Shown one piece after another: positions 18,175-26,479 of a stretch of 64,000 nt of DNA. The translations under genes and the position numbers were made by a program. Positions within the stretch are counted from its first letter, which is position 1. Every line of letters begins with the position of its first letter. Source of the stretch: Noviherbaspirillum aridicola (GTDB taxonomy: Bacteria > Pseudomonadota > Gammaproteobacteria > Burkholderiales > Burkholderiaceae_D); the NCBI RefSeq assembly GCF_019656455.1, contig NZ_BPMK01000008.1, positions 1 through 64,000 of the forward strand, in the 5' to 3' direction. The notes under the pieces are model-generated. The model searched no databases. It saw only the letters and a list, made by a program, of their open reading frames with translations, and was not told where the DNA came from.

Positions 18175-19533
18175 TTATTCCGGGTTGCCGGCCTGACGAC
18201 GCGCGGCCTGCAGCTGGGCCAGAAGCGATGTGTTCAATTCCCGCAGTCGCTGGTTTGCCTCGGTCAGCTTCTCGATCTGACCGGGCAGGGGCGCATAGCT
18301 CCGGTGCAGCTCGCCATACCTCTCCACGCTGTGCTGGACCGCGCGCTCGAGGGTCTTGACGGTTTCGTCGCGTTTCTCGATCTCGGATTTCTTGCCTTGC
18401 AGCGTTTCATCGAGTTCCTGGACCCGGGCGGTGAGCGCGCGTATCCGTTGTTCGCACTTCTTGTTGACAGCCAGCGCTTCCGCGCTGAATGCCTTTTCTT
18501 CCTCGAGGCTGCACTCGATCTGCCCGATGAACGCTTCGAGGCGGGCGACTTCCTCGCCGAGCGCTTGCACTTCCTCCGCAAGTTGCGCGTTCTCGTGCAG
18601 CAGGTTTTCATTTTTCTCGATCAGCGCCGCCTTTTCCGCCTGGGCGCTTTTCGCATCCGCGAGTTCGGACCGCAGCGCGCCGATTTCTGTCTCCGCTGTC
18701 TTGTTCCGCGCGGCGAGTTCGGCGATTTCCCTGCCAAGCGCGTCCGATTTACCGGCTTCTCCGGCCAGGTCCGAGATTTTTCTCGTGCATTCCTGGACAT
18801 GGGCGCGGTAGGCCTCATTCGCGCTGTCGAGCTTGTTTTCGAGGATGGCGATCTTTGCCTTGCCCGCCTTCACGGCCGATTCCGCCTCCGATTTCTGGCG
18901 CTGCAGCGTCTCGATCACACGGGCGTGCCGCTGCCTCAGCTGCTTGTAGGACGACCACGCCTGCATTTCGCTCGCTTTCAGCTGGTCGATATAGCCTGGC
19001 GTGGCGTGTGCCAGCACGGCGGCCGGGTCGGGCCTGTAATTCTGCACCACGTCCCGGAGGACCTTGTTCTGATCCGACAGTCGCCGAATCTCCCTGGCTT
19101 GATCGGCCAGCCTCGTCTTGTAGGGAGGTTCGGAAGCGGGCGCAGGATCGTTGTTCCTCAGGGCGCGGGCGACGTCGCCGGCGAAATTCTCGTCAGGACG
19201 CAGAACCGGCTCCCACTCCGGAATGGTCGGCAGCGTCCGTACTTTCCCGCTCCTCAGCTCGCGCGTGGCCTTCGGAGCGTGCGCTGCCGGCGACCGCGCC
19301 TCGGGTACGTCCGGGCCTCGTTGAAGAAGCCTGACGTGGCCGTACCTGAGGCCTGCAACGACGCGCCCCGGCCCGTCGCCTGCCCGTTGCTGCGCTGTCC
19401 TGCCCTCGAGCGTCGGCCCGGGCGGCGCCTGGGTGGGCGGTGCGCCCGCATCGGCGTGCCGGCCACGTGTGTTTCCTGTCGGCCTGGCGGCTGTCTGCAA
19501 CGTATGAACTGAGGTCGGATTCGTGCGCAGCAT
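18175..19533 (-). CDS. Unrecognised coiled-coil protein
   Basis: I do not recognise a family for this 452-aa protein. Residues 1-130 are Pro/Thr/Ala/Gly/Arg-rich and look disordered (for example RPTGNTRGRHADAGAPPTQA), with no signal peptide or membrane helix. From about 150 to the end, nearly continuous heptads (EIRRLSDQNKVLRDVV, EIAELAARNKTAETEIGALR, LAEEVQALGEEVARLEA) predict a long coiled coil. The ATG at 19533 follows a good ribosome site (GAGAGGAATATC). It stands alone between groESL and ohr on the same strand. A disordered N-terminus with a coiled-coil body is seen in secreted effectors and in cytoskeletal or scaffold proteins; I cannot choose. Confidence 0.7.
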   Translation of the reverse strand: MLRTNPTSVHTLQTAARPTGNTRGRHADAGAPPTQAPPGPTLEGRTAQQRAGDGPGRVVAGLRYGHVRLLQRGPDVPEARSPAAHAPKATRELRSGKVRTLPTIPEWEPVLRPDENFAGDVARALRNNDPAPASEPPYKTRLADQAREIRRLSDQNKVLRDVVQNYRPDPAAVLAHATPGYIDQLKASEMQAWSSYKQLRQRHARVIETLQRQKSEAESAVKAGKAKIAILENKLDSANEAYRAHVQECTRKISDLAGEAGKSDALGREIAELAARNKTAETEIGALRSELADAKSAQAEKAALIEKNENLLHENAQLAEEVQALGEEVARLEAFIGQIECSLEEEKAFSAEALAVNKKCEQRIRALTARVQELDETLQGKKSEIEKRDETVKTLERAVQHSVERYGELHRSYAPLPGQIEKLTEANQRLRELNTSLLAQLQAARRQAGNPE

Positions 19534-19589
19534 GATATTCCTCTCTTGAAAAAAACCGTGGAAGGAAAAAGGGACACGGTCCAACGCAA

Positions 19590-19676
19590 GCATGCCCGGC
19601 CCCTGACTTGTTGAAGTGCAGTCAGTGACCGGGCATGCCGTTTGGTTCCTTGCGGCGTACGGACAGCGCCGTACGC
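19590..19676. repeat. Two strong inverted repeats between ohr and the coiled-coil gene
   Basis: First hairpin: GCATGCCCGG (19590-19599) pairs with CCGGGCATGC (19629-19638), and inside it CTGACT (19603-19608) pairs with AGTCAG (19620-19625), leaving a symmetric 3x3 internal loop. Second hairpin: GCGTACGG (19655-19662) pairs with CCGTACGC (19669-19676). Neither is followed by a T-tract on either strand, so they are not ordinary terminators. They lie after the ohr stop and before the coiled-coil gene on the minus strand. Confidence 0.75.
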
Positions 19677-19713
19677 GGTACAAGCGAGGGATGGTGCTGC
19701 GCCGCGCGGGAAA

Positions 19714-20133
19714 TCAGGCCAGCGCGACCTGGACGTCGATATTGCCTCGAGTCGCATTCGAGTACGGGCAGACTTCATGCGCCTTGTTCACCAGCGCCTG
19801 CGCCGCGTCGCGGTCGAGGCCGGGCAGGCTCACTTTCAGGCTGGCCGCCAGCGCGAAGCCGCCCTGTCCATTCGGGCCGATGCCGACTTCCGCCGCAACC
19901 GCTGCCTCGGCGGGGAGAGCGGTCTTGGCGTGCATGGCGACGAACTTCAGCGCCGACAGGAAGCAGGCGGCGTAACCGGCAGCGAACAGCTGCTCGGGAT
20001 TGGTGCCGTCGCCGCCGGCCCCGCCGAGTTCTTTCGGCGTGCTGAGCTTGACGTCGAGCTTGTTGTCGCTGCTGCTGGCGCGGCCGTCGCGGCCGCCGGT
20101 GGCGGTGGAATGTGCGGTGTAGAGGATTTGCAT
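19714..20133 (-). CDS. ohr: Organic hydroperoxide resistance protein Ohr
   Basis: The 139-aa OsmC/Ohr-family peroxidase has both redox cysteines: Cys57 in [12 protein letters not shown] and Cys122 in [14 protein letters not shown]. It reduces organic hydroperoxides with lipoylated proteins as electron source. The N-terminus ([19 protein letters not shown]) is typical. An OhrR-type operator and the ohrR gene lie upstream on the same strand, so peroxide induction through OhrR is expected. A short tandem repeat lies directly before the start. Confidence 0.96.
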   Translation of the reverse strand: MQILYTAHSTATGGRDGRASSSDNKLDVKLSTPKELGGAGGDGTNPEQLFAAGYAACFLSALKFVAMHAKTALPAEAAVAAEVGIGPNGQGGFALAASLKVSLPGLDRDAAQALVNKAHEVCPYSNATRGNIDVQVALA

Positions 20134-20167
20134 GGTATCGGGTATCAGGGATCAGGTATCAGGGATC
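20134..20167. repeat. Short tandem repeat in the ohr leader
   Basis: The 13-mer GGTATCAGGGATC occurs at 20141-20153 and again at 20155-20167, with one base between, and a related GGTATCG precedes at 20134-20140. The array ends at the ohr start codon and lies between the operator and the gene, so it is transcribed in the ohr leader. Confidence 0.85.
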
Positions 20168-20209
20168 GGAACCGGCTGATTTTGCCGGTGACTAATAATA
20201 TCACGTGCA

Positions 20210-20231
20210 ATTAAGTTGTGCGCAATCTAAT
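20210..20231. promoter_or_regulatory. ohr: Candidate OhrR operator
   Basis: ATTAAGTTG (20210-20218) and CAATCTAAT (20223-20231) form an imperfect inverted repeat around TGCG. This agrees well with known OhrR boxes, which have AT-rich arms around a TTGTGCGCAA-like core. It sits between ohr and ohrR, 76 bp before the ohr start. Confidence 0.75.
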
Positions 20232-20260
20232 GCCGGGGCGTGCACGGGGGTTGAGAAAAA

Positions 20261-20719
20261 TCAGATATCTTTCTCGCCGAGTTCGTCGCGCACGCGGTTG
20301 AGCTGGTCACGCAGCCGGGCGAGGGTCTCCGGCGCCTGCCCGGTGGCGCACAGCAGCTGGTGCGGGATGGACTGCGCCTTTTTCTTCAGCGCACGGCCTT
20401 CCCGCGTCAGGGCGATGCGAACCTGGCGTTCGTCCTTCTCGTCGCGGGTCCGGGCAATCAGGCCGGCCGTCTCCAGCCGCTTGAGCAGAGGAGTGAGCGT
20501 GCCCGAATCGAGGTGGAGCTTCTCGCCGATCTCCTTGACCGGCACGTCGTCCTGCTGCCACAGCACGAGCATGGCCAGGTATTGCGGATAAGTGAGGCCG
20601 AGCTGGTCGAGGTAGGGCTTGTAGGTCTTGGTGACCGCGAGGGAGGCGGAGTACAGCGCGAAGCAGAACTGGCTTTCGAGGGCGAGCGGATCGGGATTCT
20701 CGGTAACGTGCTTGGGCAT
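20261..20719 (-). CDS. ohrR: MarR-family organic peroxide sensor OhrR
   Basis: The 152-aa winged-helix regulator has the OhrR N-terminal sensing segment LESQFCFALYSASLAVTKTYKPYLD with reactive Cys19, and the wing motif DEKDERQVRIALTREGR. It represses ohr until the Cys is oxidised by organic hydroperoxide. The start at 20719 (MPKHVTENPD) gives standard family length; the frame stays open further upstream but crosses the dacB promoter. It runs divergently from dacB. Confidence 0.94.
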   Translation of the reverse strand: MPKHVTENPDPLALESQFCFALYSASLAVTKTYKPYLDQLGLTYPQYLAMLVLWQQDDVPVKEIGEKLHLDSGTLTPLLKRLETAGLIARTRDEKDERQVRIALTREGRALKKKAQSIPHQLLCATGQAPETLARLRDQLNRVRDELGEKDI

Positions 20720-20774
20720 GGCGAAAGGGCGGGCGTGGGATAATCGGCGGCTGCCGTCTATTATTCCCCAAGCG

Positions 20775-22190
20775 ATGCGAATACTGAAGAAGCTTGTCTC
20801 ACTCTTCCTGCTGGCGCTCGTGTTGCCGTATGCGCAGGCGCAGACCATGATGCCGCGGCCGATGGCCGAAGCGCTGCAGCGGGCGCAGATACCGCGCGAG
20901 GCGAGCGCGGTCTACGTGGCGCCGGTCGGCGGCGGCGCGCCGATGCTGGCCTGGAACGAGAACCTGGCCTTCAATCCGGCCTCGACGATGAAGCTGGTCA
21001 CCACCTTCGCCGCGCTCGATCTGCTGGGTCCCGCCTTCCGCTGGAAGACCGGCGCCTGGGCAAGCGGCCCGCAGGAGGGCGACGTGCTGCGCGGCGACCT
21101 GGTGATCAAGGGCGGCGGCGACCCCAAGCTGGTCTACGAACACCTGTGGATGTTCCTGCGGCGGCTGCGCGAGCGCGGCATACGCGAGATACAGGGCGAC
21201 CTGGTGCTCGATCGCAGCGTGTTCGAGGAAACGGCCTTCGATCCGGCGCAGTTCGACGGCGAGCCGCAAAAGCCCTACAACGTCGGTCCGGACGCACTGC
21301 TGCTGAACTACAAGTCGATCAGCCTGCGCTTCCTGCCGGATCCCGTGAACGGCAGGGTGAACGTGGTCGCCGACCCGCCGCTGGCCGGCTATCCGGTGGT
21401 CGCGCCGCGCCTGGCCGAGGGCGAGTGCGCGGACTGGCGCGCCGGACTGCAGACCGATGTCGGCGTGCTCGGCGTTTATTTCAGCGGCGTCTATCCGGCT
21501 GCCTGCGGCGAGCGCGTCCTCCATCTGCATCCTTGGCCGCTCAGCCACCCGGAATACTTCCATCTCGCCTTCCGCCGCCTCTGGACGGACCTCGGCGGCA
21601 CGCTGCGCGGCGGTGCCCGGCTGGGCGTCGTGCCGCCGGATGCGCGCCTGATCGATGAATGGGAATCGCCGAGCCTGGCGGAGGTGGTCCGCGACATCAA
21701 CAAGTTCTCCAACAATGTGATGGCCCGCCAGCTGCTGCTCACGCTCGGCCATGTCGGCGCCGGCCTGCCGGTCAGCGCGGCCGGCGGCGCGACGGCGGTG
21801 CGCAACTGGATGACGGCGCGCGGCATTCCGGCGCCGGAGCTGGTGATCGAGAACGGATCCGGCCTGTCCCGCGCCGAGCGGATTTCCGCGCAGAGCCTGG
21901 CACGCATGCTCGACACCGCTTTCCAGTCCCCGGCGATGCCGGAATTCCTCGCCTCGCTGCCGCTGGCCGGCCTCGACGGCACCATGCGCCGCCGCCTGAA
22001 CGGTCACAGCGTGGCGGGCAGGGCGCATGTGAAGACCGGGCTGCTTGCCGACGCCCGCAACATCGCCGGCTATGTGCTCGCCGCTTCCGGCCGACGCTAT
22101 ATCGTCGTCTGCCTGATCAACCATACGAACGCGCCGCGCGCGGTCGAGGCGCAGGATGCGCTGCTGCAGTGGATCTATGAAAAAGGCTGA
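20775..22190 (+). CDS. dacB: D-alanyl-D-alanine carboxypeptidase/endopeptidase (PBP4)
   Basis: The 471-aa exported protein has a signal peptide (about 1-23), the active-site SxxK (NPASTMKL, Ser70-Lys73), an SxN (KFSNN) and a KTG (AHVKTGLL). This is peptidase family S13. It trims peptidoglycan side chains in the periplasm. The ATG at 20775 directly begins the signal peptide (MRILKKLVSLFLLALV). The 55 bp to ohrR form a divergent promoter region. Confidence 0.94.
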   Translation: MRILKKLVSLFLLALVLPYAQAQTMMPRPMAEALQRAQIPREASAVYVAPVGGGAPMLAWNENLAFNPASTMKLVTTFAALDLLGPAFRWKTGAWASGPQEGDVLRGDLVIKGGGDPKLVYEHLWMFLRRLRERGIREIQGDLVLDRSVFEETAFDPAQFDGEPQKPYNVGPDALLLNYKSISLRFLPDPVNGRVNVVADPPLAGYPVVAPRLAEGECADWRAGLQTDVGVLGVYFSGVYPAACGERVLHLHPWPLSHPEYFHLAFRRLWTDLGGTLRGGARLGVVPPDARLIDEWESPSLAEVVRDINKFSNNVMARQLLLTLGHVGAGLPVSAAGGATAVRNWMTARGIPAPELVIENGSGLSRAERISAQSLARMLDTAFQSPAMPEFLASLPLAGLDGTMRRRLNGHSVAGRAHVKTGLLADARNIAGYVLAASGRRYIVVCLINHTNAPRAVEAQDALLQWIYEKG

Positions 22191-22265
22191 GGCCGACCCC
22201 GCAAAAGTCTTTCCTTAAGGTATTCTCCTCGTCCATGGCTGAATGAAAAGGCAAGGGGAGGGGGG

Positions 22266-23510
22266 ATGGCGGACGGTGGCATGGAACTGGCGCTTGAGCC
22301 GGAGGTTCCGGCAAGGGCGGCGCCTGCGGCTTCTCTCGCGCCCGCGCCCCTGCGTTCCCGAACGACGGCGCCGGCGCCCGCCGACGATGAGCCGGTGCGC
22401 ATGCCCTTCGAATTCACCGGCAGCGGCAGCGAATACTTCCGCATCTGGGTGGTCAACCTGCTGCTGACGCTGCTGACCTTGGGCGTCTACTCGGCCTGGG
22501 CCAAGGTGCGCCGCCTGCAGTACTTCTACCGCAATACCCGTCTCGACGGCGCCGTCTTCGATTTCCACGGCAGTCCGAAGGCCATCCTTCGCGGCCGAAT
22601 TCTCGCGCTGCTGCTGGTTGCGGCCTACAAGATCTCCTTCGACATCTCGGCGGTCGCCGCGGTGGCGGTGGCCCTGCTGCTGGCCGCGATCACGCCCTGG
22701 CTGCTGGCGCGCGCCTTCCGCTTCAAGCTGGCCAACACCAGCTATCGCGGCATCCGCTTCCGGTTTCGCGGCAGTGCGCGCCAGGCCTATGCGCGGCTGA
22801 TCCTGTTTCCCGCCATGCTCGCGCTGACGGGGCTGTTCGTCTGGAGCCTGGTGGCCTCGTTCCGCGCCAACCCCGGCGTCGGCGTGATCCTGCTGGCCGG
22901 CATCCTGCCCATCGTCGCCCTCGGGGCCACCGTGCCCCTGGCGCACTATGCGCTCAAGCGCTATCAGCATGAACAGGCCGACTATGGCCAGACCGCCTTC
23001 TACTATCACGGCCGGGTGCGCGGTTTCTTCGCCGTCTATGGCAAGGCGCTCGGCCTGGTCTTCCTGGGCGGAATCCCGGCCGCCATCTTCGGCATGCTCA
23101 CCGCCAGGCTGTCGTCCTGGCTGATGGCCACCATGTTCGGCTGGCTGTTCGCGCTGCTCTATGGCCTGGCCAGCGCCTACGCCTTTTACCTGTTCGTGCG
23201 GCCCTACCTGGAGGCGCGGCTGCAGAACCTGGTCTGGAACGACACCGAGGTCGGCATGCATCGTTTCGAAAGCCGGGCCAGCGCCCGCCACCTGCTCTGG
23301 ATCCATGCCAGCAACCTGATGCTGATCACGCTCACGCTCGGCCTCTACAAACCCTTCGCCACCGTGCGCCTGGTGCGCTACCGCGTCGCCTCGATGGCGC
23401 TGGTGGCGGTCGGCGGACTGGAAGACCTGCGCGCCGACCATGGCGCCGACGACGCCGGCGCGGCGGGGCAGGAAGCCGGCGACCTGTTCGACATCGACAT
23501 CGGCCTATGA
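22266..23510 (+). CDS. DUF898 (YjgN-like) membrane protein
   Basis: The 414-aa protein has a Pro/Ala-rich N-terminus (about 1-45), then the DUF898 hallmark FEFTGSGSEYFRIWVVNLLLTLLTLGVYSAWAKVRR and the paired repeat of it later (HLLWIHASNLMLITLTLGLYKPFATVR). About six to eight transmembrane helices are seen. The function of DUF898 is unknown. A strong purine-rich ribosome site (AGGGGAGGGGGG) precedes the ATG. It overlaps the following M48 protease gene as ATGA; DUF898-M48 pairs are common, suggesting a joint role in the inner membrane. Confidence 0.85.
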   Translation: MADGGMELALEPEVPARAAPAASLAPAPLRSRTTAPAPADDEPVRMPFEFTGSGSEYFRIWVVNLLLTLLTLGVYSAWAKVRRLQYFYRNTRLDGAVFDFHGSPKAILRGRILALLLVAAYKISFDISAVAAVAVALLLAAITPWLLARAFRFKLANTSYRGIRFRFRGSARQAYARLILFPAMLALTGLFVWSLVASFRANPGVGVILLAGILPIVALGATVPLAHYALKRYQHEQADYGQTAFYYHGRVRGFFAVYGKALGLVFLGGIPAAIFGMLTARLSSWLMATMFGWLFALLYGLASAYAFYLFVRPYLEARLQNLVWNDTEVGMHRFESRASARHLLWIHASNLMLITLTLGLYKPFATVRLVRYRVASMALVAVGGLEDLRADHGADDAGAAGQEAGDLFDIDIGL

Positions 23511-24550
23511 TCACCGCCCACTACTACGACGGCGAGACCAGCCGCCGGCACCCGGTACAGCTGCTGTTCCATCGCGGCTTGCTCGCACTCGACGGCGACG
23601 GCGTGCGCCGCAGCGTGCGGCTGTCGAAGGTGCGGGTCTCCGAGCCGCTCGAACATGCGCCGCGCATACTCATGCTGCCCGACGGCACGCGCATAGAGTG
23701 CGAGGACCCGGGCCTGCCGCGCCTGCTGCGCAAGAACGGATATCGCGAACCGAGGATCGTGCGCTGGCAGCGCAACTGGCCGCTGTCGCTGCTGTCGCTG
23801 CTCACGCTGCTGGCGGTGCTGATCGCCGGCTATCAATGGGGCCTTCCCGCCGCCGCCGATGCGATCGCGCGTCAGTTGCCGGCGGAGCTGGCGCGGCGTA
23901 TCGGCGACGAGCAGCTGGCGCTGATGGACGAAGGCTTCATGGAGCCTTCGCGCCTGAGCCCGCAGCGCCAGGCCGCGCTGCGCGAGCGCTTCGCCGCCAT
24001 GCGCAAGCCGGCCGGAAGCCCGGCGTACCGGATCGAATTCAGGCACAGCAAGGTCGGACCGAATGCGTTCGCGCTGCCCAACGGCGTGATCGTGATGACC
24101 GACCAGCTGGTGGCGGCCGCCCCGGCCGACGAGGCCGTGCTCGGCGTGCTCGCGCATGAACTCGGCCATCTCCAGCAGCGGCATTCGCTGCGCGGACTGT
24201 TGCAGACCATCGGCGTGGGCGTGGTCATCAATCTGCTCGTCGGCGATGTCTCGACCGCGCTCGCGGCGGCACCCACCTTCCTGCTCGACCAGGCCTATTC
24301 ACGCGATTTCGAGCGCGAGGCGGACAGCTACGCGATCGGCGTGATGCAGGCGAATCGCCTGCCGATGTCGCCGATGGCGGACCTGTTCGAGCGCATGGCG
24401 GACGCCGGGCACGACGACGACAGCCGCGGCACGCGCGACGCCGAGGAGGAAGAAGCAATGGAATACCTGAGTTCGCATCCCGCCGACGCCGAGCGCATCG
24501 AGCGGTTCCGCCGCGCCGATCAGAGCATGACGGGTTTGTCGGCCAACTGA
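23507..24550 (+). CDS. M48-family metallopeptidase
   Basis: The 347-aa protein has the zinc-binding HELGH at 217-221 and a downstream Glu ligand in FEREADSYAIGVM. One transmembrane helix lies at about 92-110, and the N-terminal 90 residues have no TM, so the protease domain is probably periplasmic. It belongs to the HtpX/BepA-like M48 group. It is coupled to the DUF898 gene. Its 3' end overlaps the convergent TPM gene by 31 bp (24520-24550), so the two transcripts are antisense at their ends. Confidence 0.88.
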   Translation: MITAHYYDGETSRRHPVQLLFHRGLLALDGDGVRRSVRLSKVRVSEPLEHAPRILMLPDGTRIECEDPGLPRLLRKNGYREPRIVRWQRNWPLSLLSLLTLLAVLIAGYQWGLPAAADAIARQLPAELARRIGDEQLALMDEGFMEPSRLSPQRQAALRERFAAMRKPAGSPAYRIEFRHSKVGPNAFALPNGVIVMTDQLVAAAPADEAVLGVLAHELGHLQQRHSLRGLLQTIGVGVVINLLVGDVSTALAAAPTFLLDQAYSRDFEREADSYAIGVMQANRLPMSPMADLFERMADAGHDDDSRGTRDAEEEEAMEYLSSHPADAERIERFRRADQSMTGLSAN

Positions 24551-25020
24551 TTGCGGGTCGAGCCGTCGTCGGGGTAGTGCCGCTCGAGCAGGGCATTGAG
24601 CTCGCCCAGCGCGGCCAGCACGCTGCGGTGATACTCGCCGCCCGCGAAACCGGTGGTCATGGTGCGGCAGGCATGCTGCCAGTCGGCGGCGGTGACGACG
24701 CGGCCCACGCCGCGGTCGGCGACGATCTCCACCTGGTGGTCGGCCAGGTTGATGTAGACGAGTACGCCGCAGTTCTCTTCCGTGTCCCAGACGCCGTACT
24801 GCGCGAACAGCTCGCGCGCCCGATCCCGCGCGCTCATGCCGTTGAGCACATCCTGCAGATCGAGCGAGGGTTCGACGATCAGCCGCAGTTCGGCGCGGTG
24901 CCGGGTCTCGCCCTCGGCGATCGCCGTCTCGATCGCCTGCAGCGTCGCGGGCGGGAATGCGCGCTTGCCGGCGCGGCCGGTAGTCAGCAGGTGGCGCAGA
25001 AGACGTCTGAATGTTTTCAT
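24520..25020 (-). CDS. TPM-domain protein (second copy, soluble)
   Basis: The 166-aa protein has a TPM (TLP18.3/Psb32/MOLO-1) domain: RHRAELRLIVEPSLDL, ARELFAQYGVWDTEENCGVLVYINLADHQVEIVADRGV and the acid-rich end. It has no convincing signal peptide, unlike the upstream TPM protein. The start ATG shares one base with the stop of the upstream gene (TGATG), so translation is coupled. It forms the third member of a lemA - TPM - TPM operon. The biochemical role is unknown; plant and bacterial TPM domains include acid phosphatase-like and assembly factors. Confidence 0.83.
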   Translation of the reverse strand: MKTFRRLLRHLLTTGRAGKRAFPPATLQAIETAIAEGETRHRAELRLIVEPSLDLQDVLNGMSARDRARELFAQYGVWDTEENCGVLVYINLADHQVEIVADRGVGRVVTAADWQHACRTMTTGFAGGEYHRSVLAALGELNALLERHYPDDGSTRNQLADKPVML

Positions 25021-25826
25021 CACCAGTTCCCCGAAGCGCCGCCGCCGTCGCCCGTTCCGCCGCCGCCGGAGAAACCGCCGCCGCCGAAGCCCCCGCCACC
25101 GAAGCCCCCGCCACCGAAGCCGCCACCCCCGAAGCCGCCGTGGTGCCCGTGCCCGAAGCCACCGCCGAGGATCACGCCCGGCACCGCGCCGCCCCATCCG
25201 TGGCGGTGACGGGCATAGCGCGACGAACGCCGGCGCGACAGCATCAGGAACAGGAACATGAAGAACAGGAACAGGCCAAAGGAGAAATCGGCGCCTTCCT
25301 CGGCCGCCTCGCGTCGCTCCGGCGCCGGCAGCTGTTCCTTGTCGAGCAGGGCGGTGATCGCCGAGACGCCGGCGGCGAGGCCGCCGTAATAATCGTTCTG
25401 CCTGAAATGCGGCGCGATCACGTCCTGCAGGATGCGCTTGGACTGGGCATCGGTCAGCGAGCCCTGCACGCCGCGCCCGGCCTCGATGCGCAGGCGGCGC
25501 AGCGCAGGCGGGTTGTCCTTCGCGACCACCAGCAGCACGCCGTCGTCGACGCCCTTGCGGCCGAGCTTCCATTCATCGAGCACGCGGATGCTGTATTGCT
25601 CGATCGCCTCCGGTTCGGTCCGGGGCACGAGCAGGATCGCGATCTGGCTGCCGGTCCTTTCCTCATATTCCTTCAGCACGTTCTCCAGCATCGCCTGCTG
25701 GTTTTCGCTCAGCATGCCGGCCTTGTCGGTGACGCGCGACGTCAGCGGCGGCACCGGCACGAATTCCTGCGCGGCCGCGCCCGCGGCGAACATGGCCAGC
25801 AGCAGGGTGAGGAAGAACCTTGCCAT
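25020..25826 (-). CDS. TPM-domain exported protein with glycine-rich tail (YgcG-like)
   Basis: The 268-aa protein has a signal peptide (about 1-19), a TPM domain (residues about 28-170; GSQIAILLVPRTEPEAIEQYSIRVLDEW), a transmembrane helix near 183-198 and a C-terminal tail with His and repeated GGGGF units (about 222-255). It resembles E. coli YgcG. The tail probably lies in the cytoplasm or at the membrane surface. It follows lemA by 11 bp. LemA-TPM pairing is common and suggests a shared membrane function not yet defined. Confidence 0.86.
   Translation of the reverse strand: MARFFLTLLLAMFAAGAAAQEFVPVPPLTSRVTDKAGMLSENQQAMLENVLKEYEERTGSQIAILLVPRTEPEAIEQYSIRVLDEWKLGRKGVDDGVLLVVAKDNPPALRRLRIEAGRGVQGSLTDAQSKRILQDVIAPHFRQNDYYGGLAAGVSAITALLDKEQLPAPERREAAEEGADFSFGLFLFFMFLFLMLSRRRSSRYARHRHGWGGAVPGVILGGGFGHGHHGGFGGGGFGGGGFGGGGFGGGGFSGGGGTGDGGGASGNW
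25071..25145. repeat. 15-bp tandem repeat in the TPM gene
   Basis: Five consecutive 15-bp units begin at 25071, 25086, 25101, 25116 and 25131 (each GAA followed by C/G-only sequence such as GCCCCCGCCACC). They encode the GGGGF repeats of the tail. Copy-number change would keep the reading frame. Confidence 0.85.
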
Positions 25827-25837
25827 CGGTCGGGCGC

Positions 25838-26431
25838 TTACTTGCCGAAGTTGACGGTCGGTGCGTTCGAGATCGCCCGCTCGTTCTCCACCGTGAACGA
25901 AGGCTTGACCTCGTAGTTGAACATCATCGCCGTCAGGTTGGTCGGGAAGCTGCGGGCGAGCACGTTATAGTCGCGCACCGCCGCGATGTAGCGCTGGCGC
26001 GCCACCGTGATGCGGTTCTCGGTGCCTTCCAGCTGCGACTGCAGGTCGCGGAAGCTGGCATCGGCCTTGAGGTTGGGATAGTTTTCCGACACCGCCATCA
26101 GGCGCGACAGCGCGCCGGAAAGCTCGCCCTGCACCTGCTGGAATTTCTGGAAAGCCTGGGGATCGTTGAGCACCTCGGGCGTGATCTGGAAACTGGTGGC
26201 GGCGGCGCGCGCCCGCGTCACCGATTCCAGGGTTTCCTTCTCGTGCGAGGCATAGCCCTTGACGGTGTTGACCAGGTTGGGGATCAGGTCGGCGCGGCGC
26301 TGGTACTGGTTGACCACCTCGCCCCAGGCGGCCTTGACCTGTTCGTCCTTGTTCTGGAATTCGTTGTAGCCGCAGCCGCCGAGCATGCCGGCGAGCAGGG
26401 CGACGGCCATCCATCTGAGCCAGATCTTCAT
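25838..26431 (-). CDS. lemA: LemA family protein
   Basis: The 197-aa protein has an N-terminal hydrophobic segment with a lipobox-like LLAGMLGGCGYNEFQ (Cys about 21), then the LemA helical domain: QVKAAWGEVVNQYQRRADLIPNLVNTVKGYASHE and the C-terminal FPTNLTAMMFNYEVKPSF. It is probably anchored to the outer face of the inner membrane. It is the first gene of the lemA - TPM - TPM operon. LemA is often near HtpX-type M48 proteases; here an M48 gene converges from the other side. Confidence 0.93.
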   Translation of the reverse strand: MKIWLRWMAVALLAGMLGGCGYNEFQNKDEQVKAAWGEVVNQYQRRADLIPNLVNTVKGYASHEKETLESVTRARAAATSFQITPEVLNDPQAFQKFQQVQGELSGALSRLMAVSENYPNLKADASFRDLQSQLEGTENRITVARQRYIAAVRDYNVLARSFPTNLTAMMFNYEVKPSFTVENERAISNAPTVNFGK

Positions 26432-26479
26432 CTTGTCTTGTCCTTTTTTACTGTCAACTTGGAAATTCTGCCACGGCGC

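Noticed and set aside
19590..19638. Terminator of ohr
   Set aside because: The hairpin is strong but lacks a T-tract on the minus strand.
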